Source: an uncultured Oscillibacter sp.
GTDB lineage: Bacteria; Bacillota; Clostridia; Oscillospirales; Oscillospiraceae
NCBI GenBank assembly: GCA_946494635.1
Contig: CAMMCS010000004.1
Coordinates: 1-29,824, forward strand
Reading direction: 5' to 3'
DNA: 29,824 nt
Made by a program: the position numbers and the translations under genes. How positions within the stretch are numbered: position 1 is the stretch's first letter; the number at the start of each line of letters is the position of its first letter. Shown here in pieces: positions 1-7,996 of this stretch. The notes under the pieces were generated by a model that made no database searches, was not told the origin of the DNA, and worked only from the letters and a program-made list of their open reading frames with translations.

Positions 1-2
1 GC

Positions 3-104
3 ATCAAACCGCTGGACTTCGGCTTCGGCAGCGCCGGCGCCATCGTCATGACGGTACTGGTGCTGATCCTGTCCAGCTTCTACATCAAGCGTGCCATGGG
101 TTGA
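3..104 (+). CDS. C-terminal end of an ABC transporter permease (partial)
   Basis: Only the last 33 codons lie in the window. They encode one hydrophobic helix (about residues 11-26 of the fragment, AGAIVMTVLVLILSSFY) followed by a short basic tail ending RAMG. This ending is typical of MalF/UgpA-type carbohydrate ABC permeases, which finish on a last membrane helix and a short cytoplasmic tail. The context fits, because an MsmX/UgpC-type ATPase and a sugar kinase follow on the same strand. The family is inferred from context and the helix pattern; the fragment itself is too short to prove it. The next gene starts 6 bases after the stop. Confidence 0.5.
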   Translation: MKPLDFGFGSAGAIVMTVLVLILSSFYIKRAMG

Positions 105-109
105 CGCCT

Positions 110-1093
110 ATGGAAGAGCTGAAACTGACGTTTGTCAATGTGGGCTATGGCGAGGCCATGGTACTGGAGTGCCCGGATCCGGGCCGCCCTGACGGCACCT
201 TTGTCATGGTGATCGACGGCGGCAGCGGTGAGCCGGAGGAGTACGCCGGAGACAGCGGCCGGATTCCACTGGATACCTATCTGTCGCTGCGGGGGATTGA
301 CCGCATTGACCTGATGGTGGCCACCCACATCCACGAGGATCATTTGTGCGGCCTGCTTCCCGCAGCGGAGCGGCTGAAGCCCGGCGCCCTCTGGCAGAGC
401 CTGCCGCCGGCATTTTACCGGGCCATGCGCCCCCTGGAGATTCCGGAGGATGGGATCGCCCCCTCCCGGGCAAAGTTCCTGCGGGCACTGAATGACTATC
501 AAACGCTCTGCCGCCGCATGGAAGGGCGCCTGTTCCAGGTGCTGGCCGGCGCGGAACGCAGGCTCTGCCCCGGCCTTATGGTCCGGGTGCTGGGCCCGAC
601 CGCACAGCGGGCGGAGCAGTTGGAGGACATGTGCCTGGAGCTGTATCGGGAAAAGGACGATGCTGCGTTCTGGCAGAGACTGGCCCGGCTGGATGGGGAA
701 ATGAACAACTACAGCCTGATGCTGCTGCTGGACTACCATGGAACCCGCATCCTGCTGCCCGGAGACACCAACTGCATGGGGTATGACGGCCTTACAGAGG
801 CAGATCTGCAGGCAGACCTCTTCAAGGTGGGCCATCATGGCCAGCGGGACGGCGTGTCCGCAGAGCAGATGCGGATGATCCGCCCCCGGGCGGTGGTGTG
901 CTGCGCATCCAGTGACCGGCGCTATAACAGCGCAGAGCCCGGTATCCTGAAAATGATGGCGGACGACGGCGCGGATCTGTATTTTTCCGACTGTCCGCCG
1001 GGGCCGGACGGGACGCCGCCTGCGCCCCACAGAGCATTGGAGATCCGCATAGGCGGCGGAACCATGAAAGCGGCCTATCACTGGGAGGTATGA
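110..1093 (+). CDS. Metallo-beta-lactamase-fold hydrolase (ComEC/Rec2-like)
   Basis: A 327-residue predicted metal-dependent hydrolase with no signal peptide, so probably cytoplasmic. The zinc-binding motif HIHEDH is at residues 73-78, after the DGG turn at 36-38. Further metal-site motifs are LLPGD at 215-219 and KVGHHG at 239-244. The last of these is characteristic of the ComEC/Rec2 C-terminal beta-lactamase branch, but here it stands alone without the channel domain. ATG at 110 was chosen. A TTG at 101 overlaps the previous stop but would place an atypical MTP ahead of the conserved start. The gene sits between an ABC permease and a sugar kinase, 4 bases from the latter, so it is co-transcribed. 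The substrate cannot be read from the sequence; a phosphodiester or lactone is possible. Confidence 0.85.
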   Translation: MEELKLTFVNVGYGEAMVLECPDPGRPDGTFVMVIDGGSGEPEEYAGDSGRIPLDTYLSLRGIDRIDLMVATHIHEDHLCGLLPAAERLKPGALWQSLPPAFYRAMRPLEIPEDGIAPSRAKFLRALNDYQTLCRRMEGRLFQVLAGAERRLCPGLMVRVLGPTAQRAEQLEDMCLELYREKDDAAFWQRLARLDGEMNNYSLMLLLDYHGTRILLPGDTNCMGYDGLTEADLQADLFKVGHHGQRDGVSAEQMRMIRPRAVVCCASSDRRYNSAEPGILKMMADDGADLYFSDCPPGPDGTPPAPHRALEIRIGGGTMKAAYHWEV

Positions 1094-1097
1094 GACA

Positions 1098-1976
1098 ATG
1101 AAAAGCTATGACGTGCTGGTAATCGGGCCGGTATCCCTGGATCAGAACATAGATTATCAGGGGAACGAGCGAAAAGAGGTGGGGGGCGCCGTGGTGGCCT
1201 CCGGCTTCGCGGCGGCCAAGAGCGGCAACCGCACCGCCGTGTTCACCAAGCTGAACCCCGCGGACGCCGACGTGGAGGAGCGGTTCGCCGGCTCCGGGGC
1301 GGACGTGTACTGGAAGCCCTCCAGGGCCACCTGCTCCATCCGCAACCAGTATTTCACCGCCGACAAGGAGAAGCGGGCCTGCACCTCCATGGGGGTGTGC
1401 GATCCCTTCCGGTTTGACGAGCTGCCGGAGGTGGAGACGAAGATCTACCATTTTGCGGGGCTGGTGTACGGCGACTTTGACGGGGCCCTCTTTGCCGAGG
1501 CGGCCAAGCACGGGAAGGTGGCGGTGGACGTCCAGTGCCTGCTGCGGCATGTGGAGGCGGACAAGACCATGGCCTTCCACGACTGGGCGGAGAAGAAGGA
1601 ATACCTGCCGGTGATCGACTATCTCAAGACCGACGCGGCGGAGGCGGAGATCCTGACGGGGCTGACAGACCGGGCGGAGGCGGCCAAGCTCCTCCACAGC
1701 TGGGGGGCAAAGGAGGTTCTCATCACCCACAACACGGAGGTGCTGGCCTACGACGGGCAGACCATCTACACCTGCCCCATCAAGGCCCGGAACCTCTCCG
1801 GCCGCACCGGGCGGGGCGACACCACCTTCGCCGGCTATATCACCGAACGGCAGAGAGCCGGCGTGGAGGAGGCCCTGCGGTACTGCACGGCCCTGGTCTC
1901 CCTGAAAATGGAGTCCCCAGGCCCCTTCCAGGGCTCCCGGGACGATGTGCTGGAATACCTGAAAGAATTCTATTGA
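1098..1976 (+). CDS. PfkB-family carbohydrate kinase
   Basis: A 292-residue ribokinase-like sugar kinase. The N-terminal glycine-rich motif (VGGAVVASGFAAAKSG, about residues 28-43) and the C-terminal PfkB signature GRGDTTFAGY (238-247) are present; D241 is the expected catalytic base and GRGD forms the anion hole. Such enzymes phosphorylate a sugar or nucleoside hydroxyl with ATP in the cytoplasm. The ribosome binding site GGAGG lies inside the end of the preceding gene, 4 bases upstream of which the coding regions meet, so the two are translationally linked. Being in an ABC sugar operon, it probably phosphorylates the imported sugar or its breakdown product. The exact substrate is not decided by the sequence. 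Confidence 0.88.
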   Translation: MKSYDVLVIGPVSLDQNIDYQGNERKEVGGAVVASGFAAAKSGNRTAVFTKLNPADADVEERFAGSGADVYWKPSRATCSIRNQYFTADKEKRACTSMGVCDPFRFDELPEVETKIYHFAGLVYGDFDGALFAEAAKHGKVAVDVQCLLRHVEADKTMAFHDWAEKKEYLPVIDYLKTDAAEAEILTGLTDRAEAAKLLHSWGAKEVLITHNTEVLAYDGQTIYTCPIKARNLSGRTGRGDTTFAGYITERQRAGVEEALRYCTALVSLKMESPGPFQGSRDDVLEYLKEFY

Positions 1977-2202
1977 CATCAGAGTTCCCCTGGCGCCGCC
2001 TTCCGCATCACGGAAGCATCTGCGGCAATTTACCGCCCGGCCGACCGCTCCACGTCCTCACCGGCGGCCCGGGCTGACACAAAGGAGGAAATTCCGCCGG
2101 CCGGCGGTGCGGCAGTGTGGAGACCTGCCGTAAGCTCTTCCGGGCACGCTCCCGGGATGAGGAGGCCCCTGCGCGGAGGCAAGGGGGCTGCGGCCGATCT
2201 GT

Positions 2203-3333
2203 ATGGCGACTGTCAGTCTGAAAAACATCTATAAGATCTATGACAACAATGTCACCGCGGTGCAGGATTTCAACCTGGAGATCGCAGACAAGGAGTTTGT
2301 GGTGCTGGTAGGCCCCTCCGGCTGCGGCAAGTCCACCACCCTGCGGATGATTGCCGGGCTGGAGGAGATCAGCAAGGGCGAGCTGTACATCGACGACAAG
2401 CTGGTCAACGACGTGGCGCCCAAGGACCGGGACATCGCCATGGTGTTCCAGAACTACGCCCTGTATCCCCACATGACTGTGCGGGAGAACATGGCCTTCC
2501 CCCTGAAGCTGCGGAAGGTCCCCAAGGACCAGATCAACCAGCGGGTGGAGCAGGCGGCCCAGATCCTGGATATCACCCAGTACCTGGACCGCAAGCCCAA
2601 GGCCCTTTCCGGCGGCCAGCGCCAGCGGGTGGCCATCGGCCGCGCCATCGTCCGGGAGCCCAAGGTGCTGCTGATGGACGAGCCCCTCTCCAACCTGGAC
2701 GCCAAGCTCCGCAACCAGATGCGGGCGGAGCTTATCAAGCTTCGCCACCGCATCAACACCACCTTTGTCTATGTCACCCATGACCAGACGGAGGCCATGA
2801 CCCTGGGGGACCGGATCGTCATTATGAAGGACGGCATCGTCCAGCAGATCGGCACGCCCCAGCAGGTGTTCAATACCCCCACCAATCTGTTCGTGGCTGG
2901 ATTCATCGGCACGCCTCAGATGAACTTCTTCCATGGCGTCCTGGAAAAGACAGAGGCCGGCTATCAGGTCCGGTGCATGGGCGCCGTGATTCCCCTGACA
3001 AAAGAGCAGAGCGCCCATCTGACCCAGGCCGGCCAGGCTGCCGGCGAGGTGACTGTGGGTGTACGGCCGGAGCATATGTCCGTCCAGCCCGAGGGCGGCG
3101 ACGCCATTACGGCCACGGTGGAAGTGTGCGAGCTCATGGGCAGCGAGGTGCACCTCCACGCGGTGGTGGACAATGGCGGGGAGAAGCAGGATGTGGTTCT
3201 TCGGATTCCCACCATGGATCTGCCGGCCCAGTATCAGGGCAGCGTCCCCTACGGCACCCAGCTTCAGTTCACCATCCCCAGCCAGATGATCCATTTGTTC
3301 GATAACACAACAGAGAAAAGCCTGTTCTGCTGA
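2203..3333 (+). CDS. Carbohydrate ABC transporter ATP-binding protein, MsmX/UgpC/MalK type
   Basis: A 376-residue ATPase that energises MalFG-type sugar importers. Walker A GPSGCGKST is at 37-45, the Q-loop glutamine at about 83, the signature LSGGQ at 135-139, Walker B VLLMDEP at 155-161 and the H-loop histidine at 193. A TOBE region (from about 235) follows, including the GVRPEH motif typical of MalK/UgpC proteins. Length is normal for the family. The start has only a weak, distant purine stretch upstream (AAGGGGG, 15 bases away). A gap of 226 bases separates it from the kinase, so it may have partly independent expression. It probably serves the permease whose end opens the window, and such ATPases often serve several importers. 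A strong terminator follows. Confidence 0.93.
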   Translation: MATVSLKNIYKIYDNNVTAVQDFNLEIADKEFVVLVGPSGCGKSTTLRMIAGLEEISKGELYIDDKLVNDVAPKDRDIAMVFQNYALYPHMTVRENMAFPLKLRKVPKDQINQRVEQAAQILDITQYLDRKPKALSGGQRQRVAIGRAIVREPKVLLMDEPLSNLDAKLRNQMRAELIKLRHRINTTFVYVTHDQTEAMTLGDRIVIMKDGIVQQIGTPQQVFNTPTNLFVAGFIGTPQMNFFHGVLEKTEAGYQVRCMGAVIPLTKEQSAHLTQAGQAAGEVTVGVRPEHMSVQPEGGDAITATVEVCELMGSEVHLHAVVDNGGEKQDVVLRIPTMDLPAQYQGSVPYGTQLQFTIPSQMIHLFDNTTEKSLFC

Positions 3334-3355
3334 GGCAGGCTGCGGAACCAACGGA

Positions 3356-3387
3356 CCGCCGGAGAGAATCCTCTCCGGCGGTTTTTT
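3356..3387 (+). terminator. Rho-independent terminator after the sugar ABC operon
   Basis: A perfect 11-bp stem (CCGCCGGAGAG with CTCTCCGGCGG, loop AATC) is followed directly by six T residues. It begins 23 bases after the ATPase stop codon. Confidence 0.93.
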
Positions 3388-3718
3388 GCGCGGCTGGACA
3401 GATGCGGCCTGTTCAGCTGCGTGCGCATCCGGTATCCTGCCGGAAAGGCCCAGCCCTGGCGGGCTTTCCCGCCTCCTCCTGGGACGGGGTTCGAGCGGCC
3501 CCTGTGAGCGCCGGCGCTGAGGCGGCTTCAGGCCTGCCAGCAGCCGCGCAGAACGACACCCGGACGGAAACTTCCGCCCGGGTGCTTTTTTCGCGTTTGC
3601 AGCGGTGATCCGCAATATGCGGAAAAACCTCCGGGAGAAGCGGGGGGATTCGGCGGCGCGGCCGGAAGACTTTTGGGAAAAAGGAAGCTTTTTCCCTCCC
3701 GCTGTGGAACAATTGGCG
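3388..3718 (+). other. Gene-free spacer with a second terminator and a hairpin
   Basis: The whole gap between the ATPase and the carboxyltransferase gene is about 500 bases. I see no convincing gene in it. It holds a second terminator-like hairpin (3557-3591) and a perfect 9-bp inverted repeat GGGAAAAAG/CTTTTTCCC with loop GAAG at 3675-3696. The promoter of the next operon follows at about 3756. The GC-rich part 3388-3556 is open in one plus-strand frame but has no ribosome binding site or recognisable protein. Confidence 0.6.
3557..3591 (+). terminator. Second terminator-like hairpin
   Basis: CACCCGG pairs with CCGGGTG; after one mismatch, CGGA pairs with TCCG around the loop AACT. A C and six T residues follow (3586-3591). 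It lies 170 bases beyond a terminator that should already end the upstream operon, so what it terminates is unclear: read-through, or a small RNA from 3388-3556. Confidence 0.7.
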
Positions 3719-3732
3719 GATCACAAACTGTG

Positions 3733-3761
3733 TTCAATGTCATTTTTTGTGCAATTATAAT
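3733..3761 (+). promoter_or_regulatory. Probable promoter of the decarboxylase operon
   Basis: A perfect -10 TATAAT lies at 3756-3761 with only a weak -35 (TTCAAT, 3733-3738) 17 bases upstream. An imperfect inverted repeat, GATCACA-AAC-TGTGTTC, at 3719-3735 abuts the -35. A strong -10 with a poor -35 and a flanking dyad is the usual look of an activator-dependent promoter. The operon's own PRD-type regulator is the obvious candidate, by inference. Confidence 0.6.
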
Positions 3762-3834
3762 AGATTGAGACGGCTGGTTGATACATATATTAGCCAAAAT
3801 CACAATAGAATTGCAGAAAAGGAAGGTGAGCGTG

Positions 3835-5376
3835 ATGGATAAACTTGAGGAACTGCGCGAAAGAAGAGCCCGGATTCTGCTGGGGGGCGGCCAGAAGGCC
3901 ATTGACAAGCAGCACGCCAACGGCAAGCTGACAGCCCGGGAGCGGCTGGAGCTGCTGCTGGACCCGGGGACCTTCGTGGAAGTCGGGACCTTTGTCAAGC
4001 ACCGCTGCCATGTGCTGGGCATGGACAAAAAGGAGACGCCGGGGGAGGGCGTAGCGGCAGGACACGGCCTGATCAACGGCCGGCGGGTCTATGTGTACTC
4101 CCAGGACTTTACGGTACTGGGCGGTGCCGTGGGAGAGATGCATGCGGCCAAAATCGTTGCCGTGCAGGAGCTGGCCATGAAGACCGGCTGCCCGCTGATC
4201 GGCCTGATCGACTCCGGCGGAGGCCGTCTCCACGAGGGGGTCAACACCGCCTCCGGCTACGGCAAGATCTTCACCCGGAATGCCTGGGCGTCCGGCTCCA
4301 TCCCGCAGATCTCCGTGATCCTGGGGCCCTGCGCCGGCGGCGCCTGCTACTCTCCGGCGCTGACAGATTTTATCCTGACGGTGGATAAGATCAGCCAGAT
4401 GTACCTGACGGGCCCTGTGGCCGTGGAGCAGGCCACCGGCGAAAAGGTGGATCAGGAGACCCTGGGCGGGGCCATGACCCACAGCACCGTCAGCGGCGTG
4501 GCCCACTTCATCGACAAGACCGAGGCGGAGTGCTTCACACGGGTGCGGAAGCTGCTGGATTACCTGCCCCAGAACTTCCGGGAGCTCCCGCCGGACGCGG
4601 CCCCCACGGATGATCCCTGCCGGACGGACGAAGCCCTCAACACCGTGATCCCGGAGAACAACCGGCTGCCCTATGATGTGAAGGATGTGATCGTCTCCCT
4701 GGCGGACAATGGCGAATTCCTGGAGAGCATGCCTTACTTCGCCGACAATATCGTCACCGGCTTTATCCGGCTCAACGGGAAGAGCACCGGCGTGGTGGCG
4801 AACCAGCCCCTGTCCATGGGCGGCTGCCTGGACGTGGATGCCTCTGACAAGGCCGCGCGCTTTATCCGCACCTGCGACAGCTTCAACATCCCGATCCTGA
4901 CCCTTGTGGATGTCCCCGGCTTCCTGCCCGGCACGGACCAGGAGCACAAGGGCATCATCCGCCACGGGGCGAAGCTGCTCTATGCCTACAGCGAGTCCAC
5001 GGTGCCAAAGGTGACGGTCATTATGCGCAAGTCCTACGGCGGGTCCTACAACGCCATGTGCAACAAGGAGGCCGGAGGCGATATCGTCCTGGCGTGGCCC
5101 ACGGCGGAGATCGCTGTGATGGGCGCCGCAGGCGCGGTGAACTTTGTGTTCCGCAAGGAGATCGCCGAGGCGGAGGACCCGGAGGCCATGCGGGCCCAGA
5201 AGATCAAGGAGTATGAGGATGCCTACTCCAATCCCTATTACGCGGCGTCGTTCGGGTATGTGGACGACGTCATCGAGCCCAAGGACACCCGGCCCCGCAT
5301 CATCCGGGAGTTCAGGGCCCTGGAGGGGAAGGAGGAATTCCGCTACGCCAAGAAGCACGGCAACGTTCCGCTGTAA
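3835..5376 (+). CDS. Acyl-CoA carboxyltransferase subunit of a biotin-dependent decarboxylase (MmdA/PccB family)
   Basis: A 513-residue carboxyltransferase of the propionyl-CoA carboxylase beta / methylmalonyl-CoA decarboxylase alpha family. It moves a carboxyl group between an acyl-CoA and biotin in the cytoplasm. Family motifs are clear: KLTARERLELLLD near residue 31, LIDSGGGRLHEG, GPCAGGACYSPAL, DVPGFLPGT, and the C-terminal AWPTAEIAVMGAAGAVN. ATG at 3835 was chosen because GGAAGG lies 8 bases upstream; an upstream in-frame TTG at 3778 has no such site. No biotin carboxylase gene is nearby, and a Na+-pump subunit and biotin carrier lie downstream. It therefore most likely works in the decarboxylating direction. 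The substrate is probably malonyl-CoA or a related short dicarboxylyl-CoA. In the substrate-loop region it reads GGSYNAM, where family members I recall have GGAYDVM or GGAYIAM. Confidence 0.92.
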   Translation: MDKLEELRERRARILLGGGQKAIDKQHANGKLTARERLELLLDPGTFVEVGTFVKHRCHVLGMDKKETPGEGVAAGHGLINGRRVYVYSQDFTVLGGAVGEMHAAKIVAVQELAMKTGCPLIGLIDSGGGRLHEGVNTASGYGKIFTRNAWASGSIPQISVILGPCAGGACYSPALTDFILTVDKISQMYLTGPVAVEQATGEKVDQETLGGAMTHSTVSGVAHFIDKTEAECFTRVRKLLDYLPQNFRELPPDAAPTDDPCRTDEALNTVIPENNRLPYDVKDVIVSLADNGEFLESMPYFADNIVTGFIRLNGKSTGVVANQPLSMGGCLDVDASDKAARFIRTCDSFNIPILTLVDVPGFLPGTDQEHKGIIRHGAKLLYAYSESTVPKVTVIMRKSYGGSYNAMCNKEAGGDIVLAWPTAEIAVMGAAGAVNFVFRKEIAEAEDPEAMRAQKIKEYEDAYSNPYYAASFGYVDDVIEPKDTRPRIIREFRALEGKEEFRYAKKHGNVPL

Positions 5377-5428
5377 GCTTTTGAGAAATCCGTCAATGTT
5401 CAAATATCAGAAAGGATGAGATGCGCGT

Positions 5429-6565
5429 ATGGAAGCGAAGAAGAACATGCTGGAGGGTATCAAGGTCGTGGACCTGTCCCGGAACCTGGCGGCCCCGTTC
5501 TGCACGATGATCCTGGCGGATCTGGGCGCGGAGGTCATCAAGGTGGAGTCCCCCAAGGGTGACGACGCCCGTACATATGGCCCCTTTATCAACGGCAAGA
5601 GCGGCTATTTCATGAGCATCAACCGGGGCAAGAAGTCCGTGACGCTGGATCTGAAGAACCCCGACGACAAGGCCAAGCTGGCGGAGCTGCTGAAGGACGC
5701 CGACGTGATGTTGGACAATTTCCGCCCCGGCGTCCTGGACCGCATGGGCATCACCGAGGAGTGGGTCAGCAGCATCAACCCCAGGGTCATCTTCACCTCC
5801 GTGACCGGCTTCGGCCAGACGGGCCCGTACCGGACCAAGGCCGCCTATGACATGGTGGTCCAGGGCTACGGCGGCATCATGAGCATCACCGGCCAGCCCG
5901 GCGGGGAGCCCACCCGGGTAGGCGCCTCCATCGGCGACCTGGCGGCGGGCCTCTACGCGGCCATCGGTATTCTGGCGGACCTGTACGCCCGGGAGAAGAC
6001 GGGCCTGGGCGACCGGCTGGATCTCGCGATGATGGACTGCCAGGTGGCGCTGCTGGAGAACTGCATGATCCGCTACATCGGCACCGGCAAGGTGCCCGGC
6101 CCCATCGGCAACCGCCACGCCTCCATCACCCCGTTTGAGATGTTCCCCACGGCGGATGGAAACGTCATCATCTGCGCCGGCAACACCAAGAACTGGACCG
6201 ACATGTGCAACGCCATGGGGATCCCGGAGCTGATTGACGACGAGCGCTTCAACAGCAACGACAAGCGCAACAAGAACCACGACGAGCTGCGGGCCCTGAT
6301 GGTGGAGGCCCTGAAGGGCCACACCACCAAGGAGTGGATCGGTATTTTTGAGGCCGCCGGCGTCCCCTGCGGCCCGGTCAACAACATCGCCGATGTCATG
6401 GACGACGAGCAGGTCAAGGCCCGGAACATGATCGTCTCCATCTACTATCCCGATATGGGCGTGGTCAAGGCCCCCGGCTGCCCCATCAAGAGCCGGGAGT
6501 ATGAGATTGATCCCAAGATCCCGGCGCCCGACCTGGGGGCCAACAACGAGGAGTTCTTCGGCTGA
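5429..6565 (+). CDS. CaiB/BaiF (class III) CoA-transferase
   Basis: A 378-residue family III CoA-transferase, which passes CoA between a free acid and an acyl-CoA. The opening LEGIKVVDLSRNLAAPF with DLGAEVIKVE (31-40) is diagnostic. The catalytic aspartate should be D170 in VGASIGDLAAG, matching the position of Asp169 in formyl-CoA transferase. Length is slightly below the 400-430 usual for oxalate enzymes, as in many CaiB relatives. It lies 52 bases after the carboxyltransferase gene with a purine-rich site AAAGGATGAG. In this operon it probably charges the imported dicarboxylate with CoA taken from the decarboxylation product (for malonate, acetyl-CoA). That would make the cycle self-priming and free of ATP cost; this is inference. 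Confidence 0.9.
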   Translation: MEAKKNMLEGIKVVDLSRNLAAPFCTMILADLGAEVIKVESPKGDDARTYGPFINGKSGYFMSINRGKKSVTLDLKNPDDKAKLAELLKDADVMLDNFRPGVLDRMGITEEWVSSINPRVIFTSVTGFGQTGPYRTKAAYDMVVQGYGGIMSITGQPGGEPTRVGASIGDLAAGLYAAIGILADLYAREKTGLGDRLDLAMMDCQVALLENCMIRYIGTGKVPGPIGNRHASITPFEMFPTADGNVIICAGNTKNWTDMCNAMGIPELIDDERFNSNDKRNKNHDELRALMVEALKGHTTKEWIGIFEAAGVPCGPVNNIADVMDDEQVKARNMIVSIYYPDMGVVKAPGCPIKSREYEIDPKIPAPDLGANNEEFFG

Positions 6566-6571
6566 GCGCAC

Positions 6572-6598
6572 GCTCCGCCCGGCCCGGCCGGGCGGAGC
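6572..6598 (+). repeat. Intercistronic GC-rich hairpin
   Basis: A perfect 12-bp inverted repeat (GCTCCGCCCGGC / GCCGGGCGGAGC, loop CCG) starts 7 bases after the CoA-transferase stop codon. No T-run follows, so it is not an intrinsic terminator. It is more likely an mRNA-stabilising or processing hairpin that separates the soluble enzymes from the membrane carrier in one transcript. Confidence 0.65.
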
Positions 6599-6670
6599 AT
6601 GGAAACCGGGAATTTCACATCAGAGAACCGTCCCCGGCATTTGAAGGACTGTGAGAAAGGAGCACTCGAT

Positions 6671-7912
6671 ATGGCGATTGTCTCATTACTTGCGCTGGTC
6701 CTGTGCATCGCGGTATCATTTGTAAAAAAGATCAATGCGGGCATTCTGGCCATCCCTCTGGCGTTTATCGTGGGCGTCTATATGGTGGGTATGAGCGCCA
6801 ACGACGTGATCGCCGGCTTCCCCACCTCGCTGATCTTTACCCTGCTGGGCATCATGTTCATTTTCGGCATCGCCTCCGCCAACGGCACCATGGATAAGAT
6901 CGCGGAGCTGATCACGGATCTGGCGGGCTCCCGGGTGAAGCTGATCCCCTATGTGTTTTACTTTTTCGCCGTAGCGGTGTCCTGCTGCGTGGGCGGCATC
7001 ATCGGCGGCTCCCTGGTGTGCCCCATCGCCATGAAGGTCGGCAAGCGGGAGGGGATCCCGGACTACCTGACCGGTACGGCTGTGATTTTCGGCGTCCAGG
7101 GCGGCGCCATGACCTCTATCGCGGCCAACGGCGTCATTGCCGTGGATCTGATGAAGGAGATCGGCATGAACGGCCGGGTATATCCCCTGTGGATCCACAT
7201 GATGATCTCGGCCCTGCTGTGCTTTACCGTCTGCTACATCGTGGGCGGCGGCTGGAAGCTCAAGCCCCTGCCCCTGCACGAGGGCGCCCAGCACCAGAAG
7301 ATCGTCTTCGACAGCAAGCAGAAGGTGACCATTGCGGGCCTGGTGATCCTGATTGTGGGCACGGCGATCTTCAAGACCAATGTGCCGCTCACCGGCTTTA
7401 CCATCGGCGCAATCCTGATCCTGCTGGGCTGCGGCGACGTGAACGAGGCCATCAAAAAGATCTCCTGGACCACCATCATGCTGCTGGCCGGCGTGTCCAT
7501 GCTGGTGAACGTCATCACTGTGGCCGGCGGCATTGACGCCGCCTCCGCCTGGCTGGCCTCCATCATGACCCCCGCCACCGCCGACAGCATCATGGTCCTC
7601 ACCGGCGGCGCCATGAGCGCGGTCTCCAGCGCCACCGGCGTTGTGATGCCCACCCTGATCCCCACCGCACCGGAGCTGGCCGCCCAGCTGGGCGGGAGCG
7701 TCAGTATGGCCTCCATTGTATCCGGCATCGTAGTGGGCGCAAACATCGTCCCCATTTCCCCGCTGTCCACCATGGGCGGTATTGCCATGGCCTGCTCCAA
7801 TGAGGGCACGGACAAGGGCAAGCTGTTCAACAGCTTCCTGATCTCCGCCATCCTCTCTGTCATTGGCTGCGCCGCCCTTGCCTTGACCGGATTCTACGGT
7901 ATGTTCTGGTAA
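6671..7912 (+). CDS. Dicarboxylate carrier, MatC-like
   Basis: A 413-residue polytopic membrane protein with about 11-12 hydrophobic segments. The N-terminal region resembles the MatC (malonate/dicarboxylate carrier) N-terminal domain: GVYMVGMSANDVIAGFP and LLGIMFIFGIASANGTMDK. Glycine-rich re-entrant-type stretches (CCVGGIIGGSLVCP, GVQGGAMTSIAANG) fit a secondary transporter of the ion-transporter superfamily. ATG at 6671 was chosen because AAAGGAG is 8-9 bases upstream. An earlier in-frame ATG at 6599 lies just beyond the intercistronic hairpin and would add a hydrophilic leader foreign to the family. It probably imports the dicarboxylate that the CoA-transferase activates. The substrate is inferred from family and neighbours. 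Confidence 0.82.
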   Translation: MAIVSLLALVLCIAVSFVKKINAGILAIPLAFIVGVYMVGMSANDVIAGFPTSLIFTLLGIMFIFGIASANGTMDKIAELITDLAGSRVKLIPYVFYFFAVAVSCCVGGIIGGSLVCPIAMKVGKREGIPDYLTGTAVIFGVQGGAMTSIAANGVIAVDLMKEIGMNGRVYPLWIHMMISALLCFTVCYIVGGGWKLKPLPLHEGAQHQKIVFDSKQKVTIAGLVILIVGTAIFKTNVPLTGFTIGAILILLGCGDVNEAIKKISWTTIMLLAGVSMLVNVITVAGGIDAASAWLASIMTPATADSIMVLTGGAMSAVSSATGVVMPTLIPTAPELAAQLGGSVSMASIVSGIVVGANIVPISPLSTMGGIAMACSNEGTDKGKLFNSFLISAILSVIGCAALALTGFYGMFW

Positions 7913-7996
7913 GCCCCTGCCTCTGCCGGCTGGCGGCTGCCGTCTGCGGTGCGGATTTCAGCGGGGCCGCCCAACCCACTCAAGGAGGAATTTCCC

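Noticed and set aside
2081..2090. A perfect ribosome binding site (AAAGGAGGAA) between the kinase and ATPase genes
   Set aside because: No start codon follows at a usable distance and no sensible reading frame begins there. It may be a remnant of a lost gene or chance.
6599..6670. An upstream in-frame ATG that would lengthen the MatC-like carrier by 24 residues
   Set aside because: The extension is hydrophilic and unlike the family, the ATG follows directly on a strong hairpin, and the ATG at 6671 has its own AAAGGAG site.
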